Shown: in pieces, positions 27,196 to 36,629 of the stretch | Numbering within the stretch: position 1 is the first letter of the stretch | How the letters are laid out: each line of letters starts with the position of its first letter | From: Pseudomonadota bacterium | GTDB taxonomy: Bacteria; Pseudomonadota; Gammaproteobacteria; Burkholderiales; Burkholderiaceae_C | Assembly: GCA_020161775.1 (NCBI GenBank) | Contig: JAIUOW010000012.1 | Location: forward strand, 1-64,000 | Length of the DNA stretch: 64,000 nt | Reading direction: 5' to 3' | The notes under the pieces: generated by a model | Databases searched by the model: none | The model's input: the letters and a program-made list of their open reading frames with translations, nothing else | What the model was told of the DNA's origin: nothing | Made by a program: the position numbers and the translations under genes

Positions 27196-30100
27196 ATGAA
27201 CACCTCCAGACCCCTCCTGCGTCGCATGGCATGGTGCGCCCTGGCCGGCTTGGCCACCCTGCCCCTGCAAGCACAGATCGCCCAGGACCCGCTGCTGTCG
27301 CGCACGGCCGCGGTGGAGCCCAACATCGTCTTCATGTTTGACGATTCAGGCTCCATGCCAGCCACCGCCATCTACCAGTACGGTGGCGTTCCCAGCGGCA
27401 TGGGCATGACCGGCCCCAACAATGATGCGGTGTTCACCGGCGGCGGCAGCATCAGCCCAACCTGGCTGAACCTGCCTACGACCTTCTATGGCCGCTCGCC
27501 GGACGTGAACCTGATCTACTACGACCCGCGTGTGACCTACAAGCGCCGCGTCAATGCCGACGGTTCCGAGCAGGCCGCCGGCTCGACCAGCGGGATCAGT
27601 TCTTTTAATGTTTACTTTTACAAGCCGGCGGCGACCAATCTGTACAGCGTTTCAAGCGTCAGCGTCTTGAACAAGGGCAGTGGCTATCCCGGCACCGGTG
27701 TCACTGCGGCATTCCCCGCCCCGCCCGCAGGTGGCACCCAAGCCACGGCCACAGTGCAGACGGCCTCCACACAACGGGTCACATCCGTAACCGTCAACAC
27801 ACCTGGCGCAGGCTATCCAAGTTCCGGCATCGTTGCCACGTTTTCCGACCCTCCCGCGGGCGGGGTGCGTGCCACGGGTAACGTGACCACGGGCAACTTT
27901 TCCAACGCGGTATCTGCCGTCACCGTCACCAACCGCGGCCGCGACTACCCGGCTACCGGGGTCATTGCGACCTTCTCCGCGCCCCCGGTTGGCGGCACGC
28001 AGGCTGCCGGCTACCCCATCATCAGCGCAACCAAGAAGGTCGGGTCGGTCGCGGTCTCCAGCATGGGAGGCAACTACGGAACCGCCCCCACCGTCACGTT
28101 CAGCGATCCGCCCGCGGGCGGCGTGCGGGCAACCGGCACGGTGTCGACGGGCGTCGTCGGTGACCTCGCCTCCATCGCGGTTGTCACTGGCGGATGCTTC
28201 CCGAATGGGGTCACCGTGACGATCTCTGCACCGCAAATGCCCGGCGGTGTCAGGGCAACAGCAGATGTCAATCGCGCTGGCAGCGGTTTTGGTTGCGGTG
28301 GGGGGCGTCGCCCCATCGCCTCATTCACGATCACCAACGGGGGCTCAGGCTACACATTGCCACCGACGCTGACATTCTCCACCGCCGGCACTGGCCTTCC
28401 GGTTTTTACACCCATCCTGGGTACGACCCGCGTCATCACGGGCATCACCATCACCAATCCCGGCATCGGCTACACCAGTGCGCCCACGCTGACCCTCGGC
28501 AATACGGGCGGCGGCACCGGCGCCGACCTGGACGCGGTGTTGGCCGACACCAACTGGATCACCGGATTCACCGTCACCCACCCCGGCTCCGGCTACGCCA
28601 GCAATCCGACGATCTCGCTGAGCAACACAGGCGGTGGCACGGGTGCGACGTTTACGACGAGCCGCAATACGGTGCGCGGCATCACCGGCATCACGGTGAC
28701 CAATGGTGGATCGGGCTACACCAGCACCCCGACCATCACGATCAGCGCCAGTTCCGGCGGCGGTGCCTCCTTCACAGCCAACATGGGCACCACCAATGTC
28801 ATCTCGGGCATCACCATCACCAACCCGGGCGCAGGTTACACCACGCAACCCGTACTCACACTGTCGGGCGCCTCGGGCGGCTCCGGCGCCACCTTCAGCT
28901 ACAACTACGCATCCACACTGGCACCCGTTGTCAACAAGACCTGGGACGGCGCGGGCACGCCCACCACATCGGCCAGCTATTTCACACCCAGCTACACCCC
29001 GGATGCTGGCAGCCCTCTGGCCATTGGGGCGACCTCGATCGCCTACCCCAATACCGCCACGTCCAGCGTGACGAGTTACCCCAAGTTCCGTAACCGCACC
29101 GACTGCGGCGCCACCGCCTGCACCTGGGCGCAGGAACTGCAGAACTACGCCAACTGGAAGGCCTACCACAGCACACGCATGGAGCTTGCCAAGACTGGCA
29201 TCGGCCTGGCCTTCCAGCCGCTGAACCCGACCTTCCGCCTGGGCTGGGGCACGATCAACAAGCTCAACGATGACAGCGAGCTGCACAAGGGTGTGCGCCT
29301 GTACAACTCCACCGTGCAGGGCGAGTTCCTGACATGGCTGTACGGCCGCAACGTGGGTGGCGGCACGCCCAACCGCCGCGCGCTGAACAAGGTGGGGCAG
29401 TACTTCGAGCGGCATGACGCCGCGGGCCCCTGGGCCGATGCACCGGATGGCAGCAGCGTCAGCGTCACCTCCGCCGGCGCCGAGGTGACAACGCATGCGG
29501 CCTGCCGGCGGTCTTACGCCATGCTGATGACCGACGGCTATTACAACGACAGCTTCAGCCTCACCGACGAAGACACGTCCACGCCGCCGGCCATCACAAC
29601 CCCCACGAGCTACCAGTACTCGCCGATCGGCCCCTACAGCGACAGCATTGATGGCACCAAGATCAACAACACCTTTGCCGACGTCGCGATGAAATACTGG
29701 GTGCGCGACCTGCGCCCCAACATCGCCAACACGGTCAAGCCGGTGCCGGGTGACGAGGCTTACTGGCAGCACATGAATTTCTACGCCATCGGCCTGGGCC
29801 TGGTAGGTACGCTGAATGCCAGCGACCCTGCGGTGCTGGCCGAACTGACCGGCAGCTCCACCAGTTCACCCCCACGCACGCGCAACTGGCCGTCGCCGAG
29901 CACCGAAAACCCCACCTCGATTGACGACATGTGGCACGCCACCGTCAACGGCCGCGGCAAGATGCTCAACGCCAAGACAGCGGCGGAACTCAACAGCGCC
30001 ATCGTGCAGATGATGTCCGACATCAGCGGCAAGGAGGCCACGCAGTCCGGCGTGGCGGTATCGACCGCCAGCCTGACGCAAGGCACCAAGAAGTACACGC

Positions 30101-32199
30101 CCAGCTACACCTCGGTCAGCTGGAACGGCAACGTCACCGCCTTCAACCTCGATCCAAACACCGGAAACCAGACAGGCGTTGCATGGCAGGTGGAGACCTT
30201 GATCTCCACCGACTTGGTCACGGGCAAGAAAACCTACTCCTCGCTGATTCCCAACCATGCCAGCCGCAACATCTACGTAGGCAATGGCGCCACGAGCGGT
30301 ACGCGCGCGGTGGAGTTCAAGTACGACACCATGGGTGCGACGCTGCGGGGCCAGATGACCGGCACGGTCAATACCGACCTGATCAATTTCCTGCGCGGGG
30401 ACGATTCGAAGGAGCACTCCAGCGTGACCGAGAGCGACCCGACGGCGATTTACCGGCCTCGCTCCACGCGACTGGCGGACATCGTCAACTCCACGCCCGT
30501 GTTCGTGAAGGACACGGTGGACCTTGCCTACGAAAGGCTGCCTGCCGGCACCGCCGGACGCGATAGCTATCGCGCCTTTGTCGATGGCGCGGGCGCGCCG
30601 GCCGCCGGTGGCAAGAAGCAGCGCCCCGAGGGCGTGCTGTTCGTGGGCGCCAATGACGGCATGCTTCACGCGTTTCGCGATGGCGCGGTCGATTCGTCGG
30701 GCAACGTGACCAGCCAGGGCGGGCTTGAAGTTTTTGCCTATGTTCCCAATGCGTTGCTGCCGTCCCTGCACCTGTTGGCCGACGAGGCCTACCAGCACCG
30801 CTACTACGTGGACGGCCCCAATGTTGAAACCGACGCATTTTTTGCAGGTAGCTGGCAGAACCTGGTCATCGGCACCACCGGCGCCGGGGCGGGCGTGCTG
30901 GCCAGCTCCGGCGTCAGCCCCCGGTCGGCCGTCTATGCCATCAACACGACCAGCCTGAATTCCGGGCCGGCCACCCTGAACGCGTCCCATGTGATGTGGG
31001 AGATCAGCTCCAATCAGGCCAATTTCAGCGAGTTGGGCTATGTGCTGACCGATGTGCAGGCGGGCGCGTCCCTGAACAGCACCCACCCCTGGATTGCTGT
31101 TTTTGGCAACGGCTACGAGAGCAAGTCCTGCAAGGCCATGCTGTATGTCGTGAACCTGCAGACGGGTGCACGCATCAAGGAAATCGACACCGGCGTTGGC
31201 AACTGCACCAATGCCAGGAATGGCCTGGGCGGCGTGCGCGTGGTGCGCAATGCGATGCAGCAGATCATCGGCGCCTACGCAGGCGACCTGCGTGGCAATG
31301 TGTGGAAGTTCAGCTTCAACAACACCGACACCAACGCATGGGGTGTTGACCTTGGAGGGATTCCACTGCTCAAGGCTGGCGCGACGCAGCCGCTCACGGC
31401 GCCGCCGTCGGTATTGAAAATGCCGCTCGCCACGAGCGTACCCGTGGGGCCGACCGCTGGCTACGTGGTGGTGGCTGGCACGGGCAAGTTCTTTGAACTG
31501 AGCGACATCACGACCACCGCGCAGCAATCCCTTTACAGCATCTGGGATCCGCTGGAGTTTGGCGTGACCGCCCCGGCGGGCACACACCTGGACATGTCCA
31601 TACCGTCGGACAAGGCCAAGCTGGTCGAGCAGACCATCGGTTCGTCCGTTACCACGACGGTGAACACCTTCTCCACCGTTTCATCCAACACAGTGGACTA
31701 CACAGCGACCCCAGCCAAGCGCGGCTGCTTCCTGAACTTTGCAGGCACGGGCCAGCGCATGGTGTACCCGATCGACATCCTGGCCAACCGGCTGGCGATT
31801 GTGGACACGATTTCGCCCTCCAACGTGTCCCTGGACCCGTGCGTGAACGAGAACGGCGGGTCGGCCTCTGTGTACATCCTGGACGCGCTGACTTGCGGCG
31901 CAACCAGCAAACCCCTGCTGGATACCAACGGCGACGGCAATGTGGACGAATCTGACCTGGTGGTCAGTGGATTTGCATCACCCGCCGACGGCCGCAACGT
32001 GACCCTGGAAGTGGGTGAGACGGGCCGGTTTGTAAATTGCAGCGGCGGCTCGCCAGGGTGTACCCAGATCGCCCCCAACTGCGCAGACTTGGGAACCTGC
32101 ACGTGCACGGGCCCGGATTGCCCCTGCACGAATCCGGCAGGCTGCTCCAATGGCTCTGGCCTCAAGAGCCGTGAATGGCGGCAGCTGTTTATGAGGTAA
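27196..32199 (+). CDS. pilY1: PilY1 tip adhesin with inserted tandem repeats, operon 1
   Basis: PilY1 caps the type IV pilus and controls adhesion and retraction. The start at 27196 gives 1667 residues with a signal peptide (cleavage near residue 26) and a von Willebrand A region carrying the MIDAS start D49-D-S-G-S53 and a later YAMLMTDGYYND. Ten tandem repeats of 39-50 residues occupy residues 155-577 within that region. The C-terminal half is the PilY1 beta-propeller (FVGANDGMLHAF; IIGAYAGDLRGN). A calcium-loop-like DTNGDGNVDESD starts at residue 1576, followed by a Cys-rich tail. It is about 490 residues longer than the second PilY1, nearly all explained by the repeats. It lies 11 bases after pilX. 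Confidence 0.93.
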   Translation: MNTSRPLLRRMAWCALAGLATLPLQAQIAQDPLLSRTAAVEPNIVFMFDDSGSMPATAIYQYGGVPSGMGMTGPNNDAVFTGGGSISPTWLNLPTTFYGRSPDVNLIYYDPRVTYKRRVNADGSEQAAGSTSGISSFNVYFYKPAATNLYSVSSVSVLNKGSGYPGTGVTAAFPAPPAGGTQATATVQTASTQRVTSVTVNTPGAGYPSSGIVATFSDPPAGGVRATGNVTTGNFSNAVSAVTVTNRGRDYPATGVIATFSAPPVGGTQAAGYPIISATKKVGSVAVSSMGGNYGTAPTVTFSDPPAGGVRATGTVSTGVVGDLASIAVVTGGCFPNGVTVTISAPQMPGGVRATADVNRAGSGFGCGGGRRPIASFTITNGGSGYTLPPTLTFSTAGTGLPVFTPILGTTRVITGITITNPGIGYTSAPTLTLGNTGGGTGADLDAVLADTNWITGFTVTHPGSGYASNPTISLSNTGGGTGATFTTSRNTVRGITGITVTNGGSGYTSTPTITISASSGGGASFTANMGTTNVISGITITNPGAGYTTQPVLTLSGASGGSGATFSYNYASTLAPVVNKTWDGAGTPTTSASYFTPSYTPDAGSPLAIGATSIAYPNTATSSVTSYPKFRNRTDCGATACTWAQELQNYANWKAYHSTRMELAKTGIGLAFQPLNPTFRLGWGTINKLNDDSELHKGVRLYNSTVQGEFLTWLYGRNVGGGTPNRRALNKVGQYFERHDAAGPWADAPDGSSVSVTSAGAEVTTHAACRRSYAMLMTDGYYNDSFSLTDEDTSTPPAITTPTSYQYSPIGPYSDSIDGTKINNTFADVAMKYWVRDLRPNIANTVKPVPGDEAYWQHMNFYAIGLGLVGTLNASDPAVLAELTGSSTSSPPRTRNWPSPSTENPTSIDDMWHATVNGRGKMLNAKTAAELNSAIVQMMSDISGKEATQSGVAVSTASLTQGTKKYTPSYTSVSWNGNVTAFNLDPNTGNQTGVAWQVETLISTDLVTGKKTYSSLIPNHASRNIYVGNGATSGTRAVEFKYDTMGATLRGQMTGTVNTDLINFLRGDDSKEHSSVTESDPTAIYRPRSTRLADIVNSTPVFVKDTVDLAYERLPAGTAGRDSYRAFVDGAGAPAAGGKKQRPEGVLFVGANDGMLHAFRDGAVDSSGNVTSQGGLEVFAYVPNALLPSLHLLADEAYQHRYYVDGPNVETDAFFAGSWQNLVIGTTGAGAGVLASSGVSPRSAVYAINTTSLNSGPATLNASHVMWEISSNQANFSELGYVLTDVQAGASLNSTHPWIAVFGNGYESKSCKAMLYVVNLQTGARIKEIDTGVGNCTNARNGLGGVRVVRNAMQQIIGAYAGDLRGNVWKFSFNNTDTNAWGVDLGGIPLLKAGATQPLTAPPSVLKMPLATSVPVGPTAGYVVVAGTGKFFELSDITTTAQQSLYSIWDPLEFGVTAPAGTHLDMSIPSDKAKLVEQTIGSSVTTTVNTFSTVSSNTVDYTATPAKRGCFLNFAGTGQRMVYPIDILANRLAIVDTISPSNVSLDPCVNENGGSASVYILDALTCGATSKPLLDTNGDGNVDESDLVVSGFASPADGRNVTLEVGETGRFVNCSGGSPGCTQIAPNCADLGTCTCTGPDCPCTNPAGCSNGSGLKSREWRQLFMR
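27658..28926 (+). repeat. Ten tandem repeats in pilY1-1 (about 42 residues each)
   Basis: Each unit begins with a beta strand like ITVTN, then a G-x-GY motif, then xxPTxTxS and a Gly/Ala-rich half. Units 1-5 share PPAGGxxATxxV; units 6-10 share GYTSxPTxTL and a Gly-rich turn. Such GxGY repeats are common in large bacterial surface proteins. The two sub-families suggest stepwise growth by duplication. Confidence 0.85.
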
Positions 32200-32232
32200 G
32201 TTACGCTTGCAATGAACCAACAGGAATTCACC

Positions 32233-32712
32233 ATGAGATCGCCCATCGCATCCGTCAACCCGATGTCGCAACGCATCCAGGGCTTCACCCTGATCGAGGT
32301 CATGATCGTGCTGGTGATCGTGGGCGTGCTAATGGCCATCGCGCTCCCTTCCTACACCAGTTATGTCGCACGCGCCAACCGCGCCGACGCCAGGGGGCAG
32401 ATGCTGCAGGTGTCGCAGTTCATGCAGCGGTTTTACGCCGCGAATGACCGGTTTGACCAGGATCGGGCAGACCCGCCTAACGAGAATGATGACGGAGAGC
32501 GTGTCCCAGCGAACCTGTTGCGCTCCCCGGCGGACGGAACCCAGTTGTATGGCTTGACAGTAAGGGCCACCGCCGTCGCCTTCACTGTCACGGCCGTCCC
32601 TCTGACGGGCACCAAAATGGCCGGCGACCCCTGCGGCTCGCTGACCTTGACCTCCACCGGCGTGCGCGGCGTCGATGGCGCCACCCTGTCACGCGACGAA
32701 TGCTGGAAATAG
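32233..32712 (+). CDS. pilE: Type IV pilin PilE, operon 1
   Basis: The ATG at 32233 follows AGGAA and is preferred over the one at 32212; it gives 159 residues. The prepilin site is [18 protein letters not shown] with Glu at +5, followed by the long hydrophobic helix and a small body. The body ends with a two-Cys loop (DPCGSL ... DECWK), the D-region disulphide of the PilE type. It closes the first pilin operon, 33 bases after pilY1. Proteins of this group linked to pilY1 are usually minor pilins rather than the major subunit. Confidence 0.9.
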   Translation: MRSPIASVNPMSQRIQGFTLIEVMIVLVIVGVLMAIALPSYTSYVARANRADARGQMLQVSQFMQRFYAANDRFDQDRADPPNENDDGERVPANLLRSPADGTQLYGLTVRATAVAFTVTAVPLTGTKMAGDPCGSLTLTSTGVRGVDGATLSRDECWK

Positions 32713-32744
32713 ACGCCTGAGTAGCCCACGAACGCGACAGCGGG

Positions 32745-33857
32745 ATGCCCCTAGACCCCATCAGCCGCGCGCTGCAGCTTGCGCGTAGCGCGCTCGGCAC
32801 CACCTCCCCCAACCCCAGCGTGGGTTGCGTCCTGACGGACGCGGCCGGGCAGACGCTGGGCGAAGGCCATACCCAGCGTGCCGGCGGCCCCCACGCCGAG
32901 ATCATCGCGCTGCGCGACGCGGCGGCCAGAGGCCATGACGTGCGCGGCGCCACCGCCTGGGTCACGCTGGAGCCATGCTCACACCATGGGCGCACCGGGC
33001 CGTGCTGTGACGCCCTGGTCGCGGCGGGCATCCGCCGCGTTGTTGCTTCCCTGGCCGATCCGAATCCGCTGGTGGCTGGGCAAGGCTTCGGCCGCCTTCG
33101 CGCCGCCGGTGTGGAGGTGGAAGTGGGCGCGGGTGCCGATGAAGCCCGCGAACTCAACATCGGCTTCTTCAGCCGCATGGAGCGCCAGTTGCCCTGGGTC
33201 CGCCTCAAGGCTGCAGCGTCGCTGGATGGCCGCACGGCGCTGGACAACGGCCAGAGCCAATGGATCACGTCGCAAGCTGCCAGGGTGGACGGGCACGCCT
33301 GGCGCGCCCGCGCGTGCGCCATCCTGACTGGGGTGGGCACGGTACTGCAGGACAACCCCCGCCTGGACGTGCGGCTCGTCCAGACGCCCCGCCAGCCCCG
33401 GCTGGTGATCGTAGACAGCCAGTTGAACACCCCGCCTGATGCCGAGCTATTCAGCCCGTCGCGTGAGGTATGGATCTATACCGCATGCCCAGACGCGGCC
33501 CGGCAGGCCGCACTTGCGTCGCGCGGCGCGGTGGTCATCGCCTTGCCCGGTGCGGGCCGCAAAGTGGACCTGGTCGCCATGCTGCAAGACCTTGCCCGGC
33601 GTGAGATCAACGAACTGCACGTGGAAGCAGGCCACAAACTCAACGGATCGCTGTTTCGCGAGGGGCTGGTCGATGAGCTTTTGCTCTACGTCGCCCCCAG
33701 GCTGCTGGGCCAAGGCGCCGGCATTGCCCATCTGGGCCCCTACACCAGCTTGTCAGAGGCACCGACACTGGATATTCATACATGTGAACGTGTAGGCCCG
33801 GATCTGCGCATCCTGGCCCGTCGAGTGCAGGCCATCCACAAGTCTTTTGAAACATAA
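32745..33857 (+). CDS. ribD: Bifunctional riboflavin biosynthesis deaminase/reductase
   Basis: It deaminates the pyrimidine from GTP cyclohydrolase II and then reduces its ribosyl chain. The 370-residue protein has the zinc deaminase motif HAEIIALRDAA with PCSHHGRTGPCCDAL in the N-terminal half and a reductase domain from about residue 155 (GVGTVLQDNPRLDVR). It lies between the two pilin operons, 32 bases after the first pilE. No FMN riboswitch is visible upstream. Confidence 0.96.
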   Translation: MPLDPISRALQLARSALGTTSPNPSVGCVLTDAAGQTLGEGHTQRAGGPHAEIIALRDAAARGHDVRGATAWVTLEPCSHHGRTGPCCDALVAAGIRRVVASLADPNPLVAGQGFGRLRAAGVEVEVGAGADEARELNIGFFSRMERQLPWVRLKAAASLDGRTALDNGQSQWITSQAARVDGHAWRARACAILTGVGTVLQDNPRLDVRLVQTPRQPRLVIVDSQLNTPPDAELFSPSREVWIYTACPDAARQAALASRGAVVIALPGAGRKVDLVAMLQDLARREINELHVEAGHKLNGSLFREGLVDELLLYVAPRLLGQGAGIAHLGPYTSLSEAPTLDIHTCERVGPDLRILARRVQAIHKSFET

Positions 33858-33882
33858 AATACGCATTTTCTGGAAAATAGCA

Positions 33883-33911
33883 TTTACTAATTACATCTTC
33901 TTACCTATACT
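33883..33911 (+). promoter_or_regulatory. Promoter of the second pilin operon
   Basis: TTTACT at 33883-33888 and TATACT at 33906-33911 are spaced by exactly 17 bases in an AT-rich patch in an otherwise GC-rich region, a good sigma-70 promoter. It sits 103 bases before the fimT start. The first operon has no comparable promoter visible. Confidence 0.6.
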
Positions 33912-34013
33912 ACTTTCGACTCATTGGTGAAATCGACTGAACGCCGATGTCACCGAAGAGGGTCAGCAGGCCGGGCATGGCGCCCTTTCCTCAATGTCCT
34001 TCAGGTGGTCGAA

Positions 34014-34550
34014 ATGAAAAAGTCACTGGGTTTCACCCTCATCGAACTGCTCGTCACGCTGTCCATCCTGGCAACGTTGGTCACATTGGCCGCGCCATCG
34101 GTGGCAGGGCTGGTCCAGTCGGGCAACGTCGCTTCCGCTGTCAATACATTCCTGGCAGACCTGCGGTTTGCCAGGGCGGAGGCCATCCGCCGGGGCAGCG
34201 CGGTCGTCATCTGCCGCAGTGACGACCCCGAGGCCGCCTCGCCCGCCTGCACCAACACATCCGCGCGCGGCTGGGCCGACGGCTGGATCGTCTATGAAGA
34301 ACGTGACGGCGCAGACGGCCTGGGCGGCGGCGACAAGCTGCTGCGAATCCAGGCACCCTTGACCGGCGTGGACGGCGCCAGCAGCGCCAAAACAGACTTC
34401 ACCTTCACGCCCCTGGGCCGCAGCCAGTCCGCGAGTGTCAATGTTGTGTTCGGGGTTGGCATCCCGCCCGAGCGCAGGCGCAAGATCTGCATCGGCTTTA
34501 CCGGCCGCGCCCGTCTCGCCGCTGACGCGTCGGCCGATTGCAACAGCTGA
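34014..34550 (+). CDS. fimT: Type IV minor pilin FimT/GspH, operon 2
   Basis: The ATG at 34014 is preceded by AGGTGG and gives 178 residues starting MKKSLG-FTLIELLV, a six-residue leader and prepilin site with Glu at +5. The longer open frame upstream has no prepilin sense. It is a paralogue of the protein at 24495 (shared CRSDDPE and a C-terminal GRARL region). It is first of the second fimT-pilV-pilW-pilX-pilY1-pilE operon. Confidence 0.88.
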   Translation: MKKSLGFTLIELLVTLSILATLVTLAAPSVAGLVQSGNVASAVNTFLADLRFARAEAIRRGSAVVICRSDDPEAASPACTNTSARGWADGWIVYEERDGADGLGGGDKLLRIQAPLTGVDGASSAKTDFTFTPLGRSQSASVNVVFGVGIPPERRRKICIGFTGRARLAADASADCNS

Positions 34551-34558
34551 GGTCGTGC

Positions 34559-35119
34559 ATGCGCCGCGCCCATTCATCGCACTGGCCCGCGGGTTCGATG
34601 CGCGGTGCCACCTTGATCGAGATCCTTGTCTCCATTCTGGTGCTGTCATTCGGCCTGCTGGCCATCGGCAACATGTTGGCCTATGCCATGCAGTTGCCCA
34701 AGGTCGCCGGCAACCGGGCGGTTGCGTCCAACCTGGCGCAAGAGCTGATCGAGCGCATGCGCGCCAACGTCGCAGCATTTCAGGCCAACCACTACGGCGC
34801 CATGACCTATACAGGCACGGCCGACCTGCCCGCCACAAATCCTGGCAACCAATGCAACTATCCCAACTGCACCGCCGAGGCACTGGCCATTCAAGACATC
34901 GATGAAGTCTCCCGCGCAGCCCGCATGCAATTGCCGTCGGGTGGCGTAATGGTCGAAAACCCGGGTGTGTCCGCCGCTGGTGAAGGCCGCGTCTTCATCC
35001 TGTGGAAAGAAGCCGCCAGCGCCGGCAGCCTCGGCAACAAGGGCGACATCTGCCCTGCCTTGACCTCGGACCTGGCAGACAGCGCCCCGCGCTGCGTGAT
35101 GATCAAGTTCCGGCCATGA
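34559..35119 (+). CDS. pilV: Type IV minor pilin PilV, operon 2
   Basis: From the ATG at 34559 it has 186 residues with the prepilin motif MRGATLIEILVSIL, preceded by a leader of about 16 residues. It shares CNYPxC and ERMRANV with the first PilV, showing common descent. The stop overlaps the pilW start (ATGA). The function is as a minor pilin of the tip complex. Confidence 0.87.
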   Translation: MRRAHSSHWPAGSMRGATLIEILVSILVLSFGLLAIGNMLAYAMQLPKVAGNRAVASNLAQELIERMRANVAAFQANHYGAMTYTGTADLPATNPGNQCNYPNCTAEALAIQDIDEVSRAARMQLPSGGVMVENPGVSAAGEGRVFILWKEAASAGSLGNKGDICPALTSDLADSAPRCVMIKFRP

Positions 35120-36048
35120 AACCGCAACACGTGCCCATGCACCACCGTGGCGTGACCCTGGTCGAGCTGCTGGTGTCGCTGGTGATCGGGCTGGTCGTCA
35201 TGCTGGCCGCCAGCCAGGCCTACCTGGCCACCTCCAGCTCCACCCGCATCAATGACGCGCAAGCAAAGATGAATGAGGACGCGCAAACAGCCCTCGCGAT
35301 CCTCACCCAGCAACTGAAACTCGCTGGCGCCAACCCGATACGCCCTGACCGCGCGCAAGCGTCCTTGCGCAACGCCTTGACCGCCACGTACACCCTGCGC
35401 GGCTGCGACAGCAGCTTCACCAACACCTCCGTGGCATCCATTGACGCCCTGAGCTGCACCCACACAGCGGCCAGCACGGGGCCGGATGCCATCGCCATCC
35501 ACTACGAAGCCGATGCCTTCAATTCGTCCACCCAGAAGGCCAGCACCACACCCACCGACTGCGTGGGGTATGGGCTGGACGGCTTCTCCACCAGTTTCAC
35601 CGACTGGTCCGGCACCGGGCGGCAGACGACGATGTTCGTGGCAACGCCCGTCTACTACCTCAGCATCAGTGACAACCGTACGAGCCTGTCGTGCCGCAAC
35701 CTCGGCAGCATCAGAGGCCAGCCGCTGGTAGAGAACGTGATTGACCTGCAGCTGCGCTATGGCACGGCCAGCCCTGGCAACCCCGGTGCCGTGCTGGGCT
35801 ACCTGACAGCCCAGCAGATTGACGATCCCGCGGGGCTGATCGTCGGCACCACGTCGGCGGCGCAGCGCTGGGCGTTGGTCAAGACGGTACGTGTGTGCAT
35901 CCTGATGGTCAGCGACAGCGCCATCGCCACCAGCGCGGAATCGGCCCAGTACCGTAACTGCAGCGCAGACCTGGTGCAAAACCCGCCGGACCTGAGGCTG
36001 CGCCGCGCCTATACCACCACGGTGTTTCTGCCCAATCGCTGGGAATGA
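35116..36048 (+). CDS. pilW: Type IV minor pilin PilW, operon 2
   Basis: The ATG at 35116 gives 310 residues. The prepilin site RGVTLVELLVSLVIGLVV has Glu at +5. The body shares INDAQAKMNEDAQTAL-like sequence and the ending PPDLRLRxAYTTTV with the first PilW, and has similarly placed Cys residues (GCDSSF, LSCTH). It overlaps pilV and pilX by four bases on each side, so the genes are translated together. Confidence 0.9.
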   Translation: MKPQHVPMHHRGVTLVELLVSLVIGLVVMLAASQAYLATSSSTRINDAQAKMNEDAQTALAILTQQLKLAGANPIRPDRAQASLRNALTATYTLRGCDSSFTNTSVASIDALSCTHTAASTGPDAIAIHYEADAFNSSTQKASTTPTDCVGYGLDGFSTSFTDWSGTGRQTTMFVATPVYYLSISDNRTSLSCRNLGSIRGQPLVENVIDLQLRYGTASPGNPGAVLGYLTAQQIDDPAGLIVGTTSAAQRWALVKTVRVCILMVSDSAIATSAESAQYRNCSADLVQNPPDLRLRRAYTTTVFLPNRWE

Positions 36049-36614
36049 CCATGAAGACAAACGCTTCCCAACAAGGCGTCGTGCTGATCATGTCGCTGCT
36101 GATGCTGGTCATCGTGTCGCTGCTGGCCACCGCGACCATGAAAAGCGCGCTCTCCGGCGAAGCCGTCAGCAGCGGTGTACGGCAGAACCAGCTGGCCCAC
36201 CAGGCCGCCGAGATGGCCCTGCGGCATTGCGAGGACGCTGTGTTCAACCACGCGAACAGCGGCGCGGCCCTTCCTTCAGGCCTCGCTATCCAGGACTTCA
36301 GCATCACGCCAAGCTGGCAGGCCACCGCCACCACCTGGGACCAGGTCAACCTCGCCATTTACGTCCTGTCGCTGAATGACGTGAACAACAACGGAGCCCC
36401 CTACCAGCGCCCGCCTGAATGCCTGGTGGAGCACCTGGCGGCCGCAGGCACGCCGGAGCACAACACCGTGTTCGTGGTCACGGCACGCGGCTTCGGCCCT
36501 GAGGTGCCCAAAGCAGGCGACTCAGCGGACCGCAGGCCCAAAGGAAGCGAAGTCTTTCTGCAATCCACGCTGCAGCTGGTAGAGATCCCGCCCGCAACGC
36601 CGGCCGCGAACTGA
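36045..36614 (+). CDS. pilX: Type IV minor pilin PilX, operon 2
   Basis: The 189-residue protein has the PilX_N start QQGVVLIMSLLMLVIVSLL and then EMALRHCE, as in the first PilX. Its C-terminal part shares ARGFGPE and KGSEVFLQSTLQL with that paralogue. It is coupled to pilW by an ATGA overlap and precedes pilY1 by 15 bases. Confidence 0.88.
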   Translation: MTMKTNASQQGVVLIMSLLMLVIVSLLATATMKSALSGEAVSSGVRQNQLAHQAAEMALRHCEDAVFNHANSGAALPSGLAIQDFSITPSWQATATTWDQVNLAIYVLSLNDVNNNGAPYQRPPECLVEHLAAAGTPEHNTVFVVTARGFGPEVPKAGDSADRRPKGSEVFLQSTLQLVEIPPATPAAN

Positions 36615-36629
36615 CCCAAGGAGCTCAAC

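Noticed and set aside
27658-28926. CRISPR-like tandem array inside pilY1
   Set aside because: The repeats are in frame, have no constant spacing of identical short repeats, and encode a regular protein pattern.
33858-33880. TGG-N6-GC resembling a sigma-54 promoter before the second pilin operon
   Set aside because: The GG to GC spacing is six, not the ten bases needed; the sigma-70 boxes just downstream fit much better.
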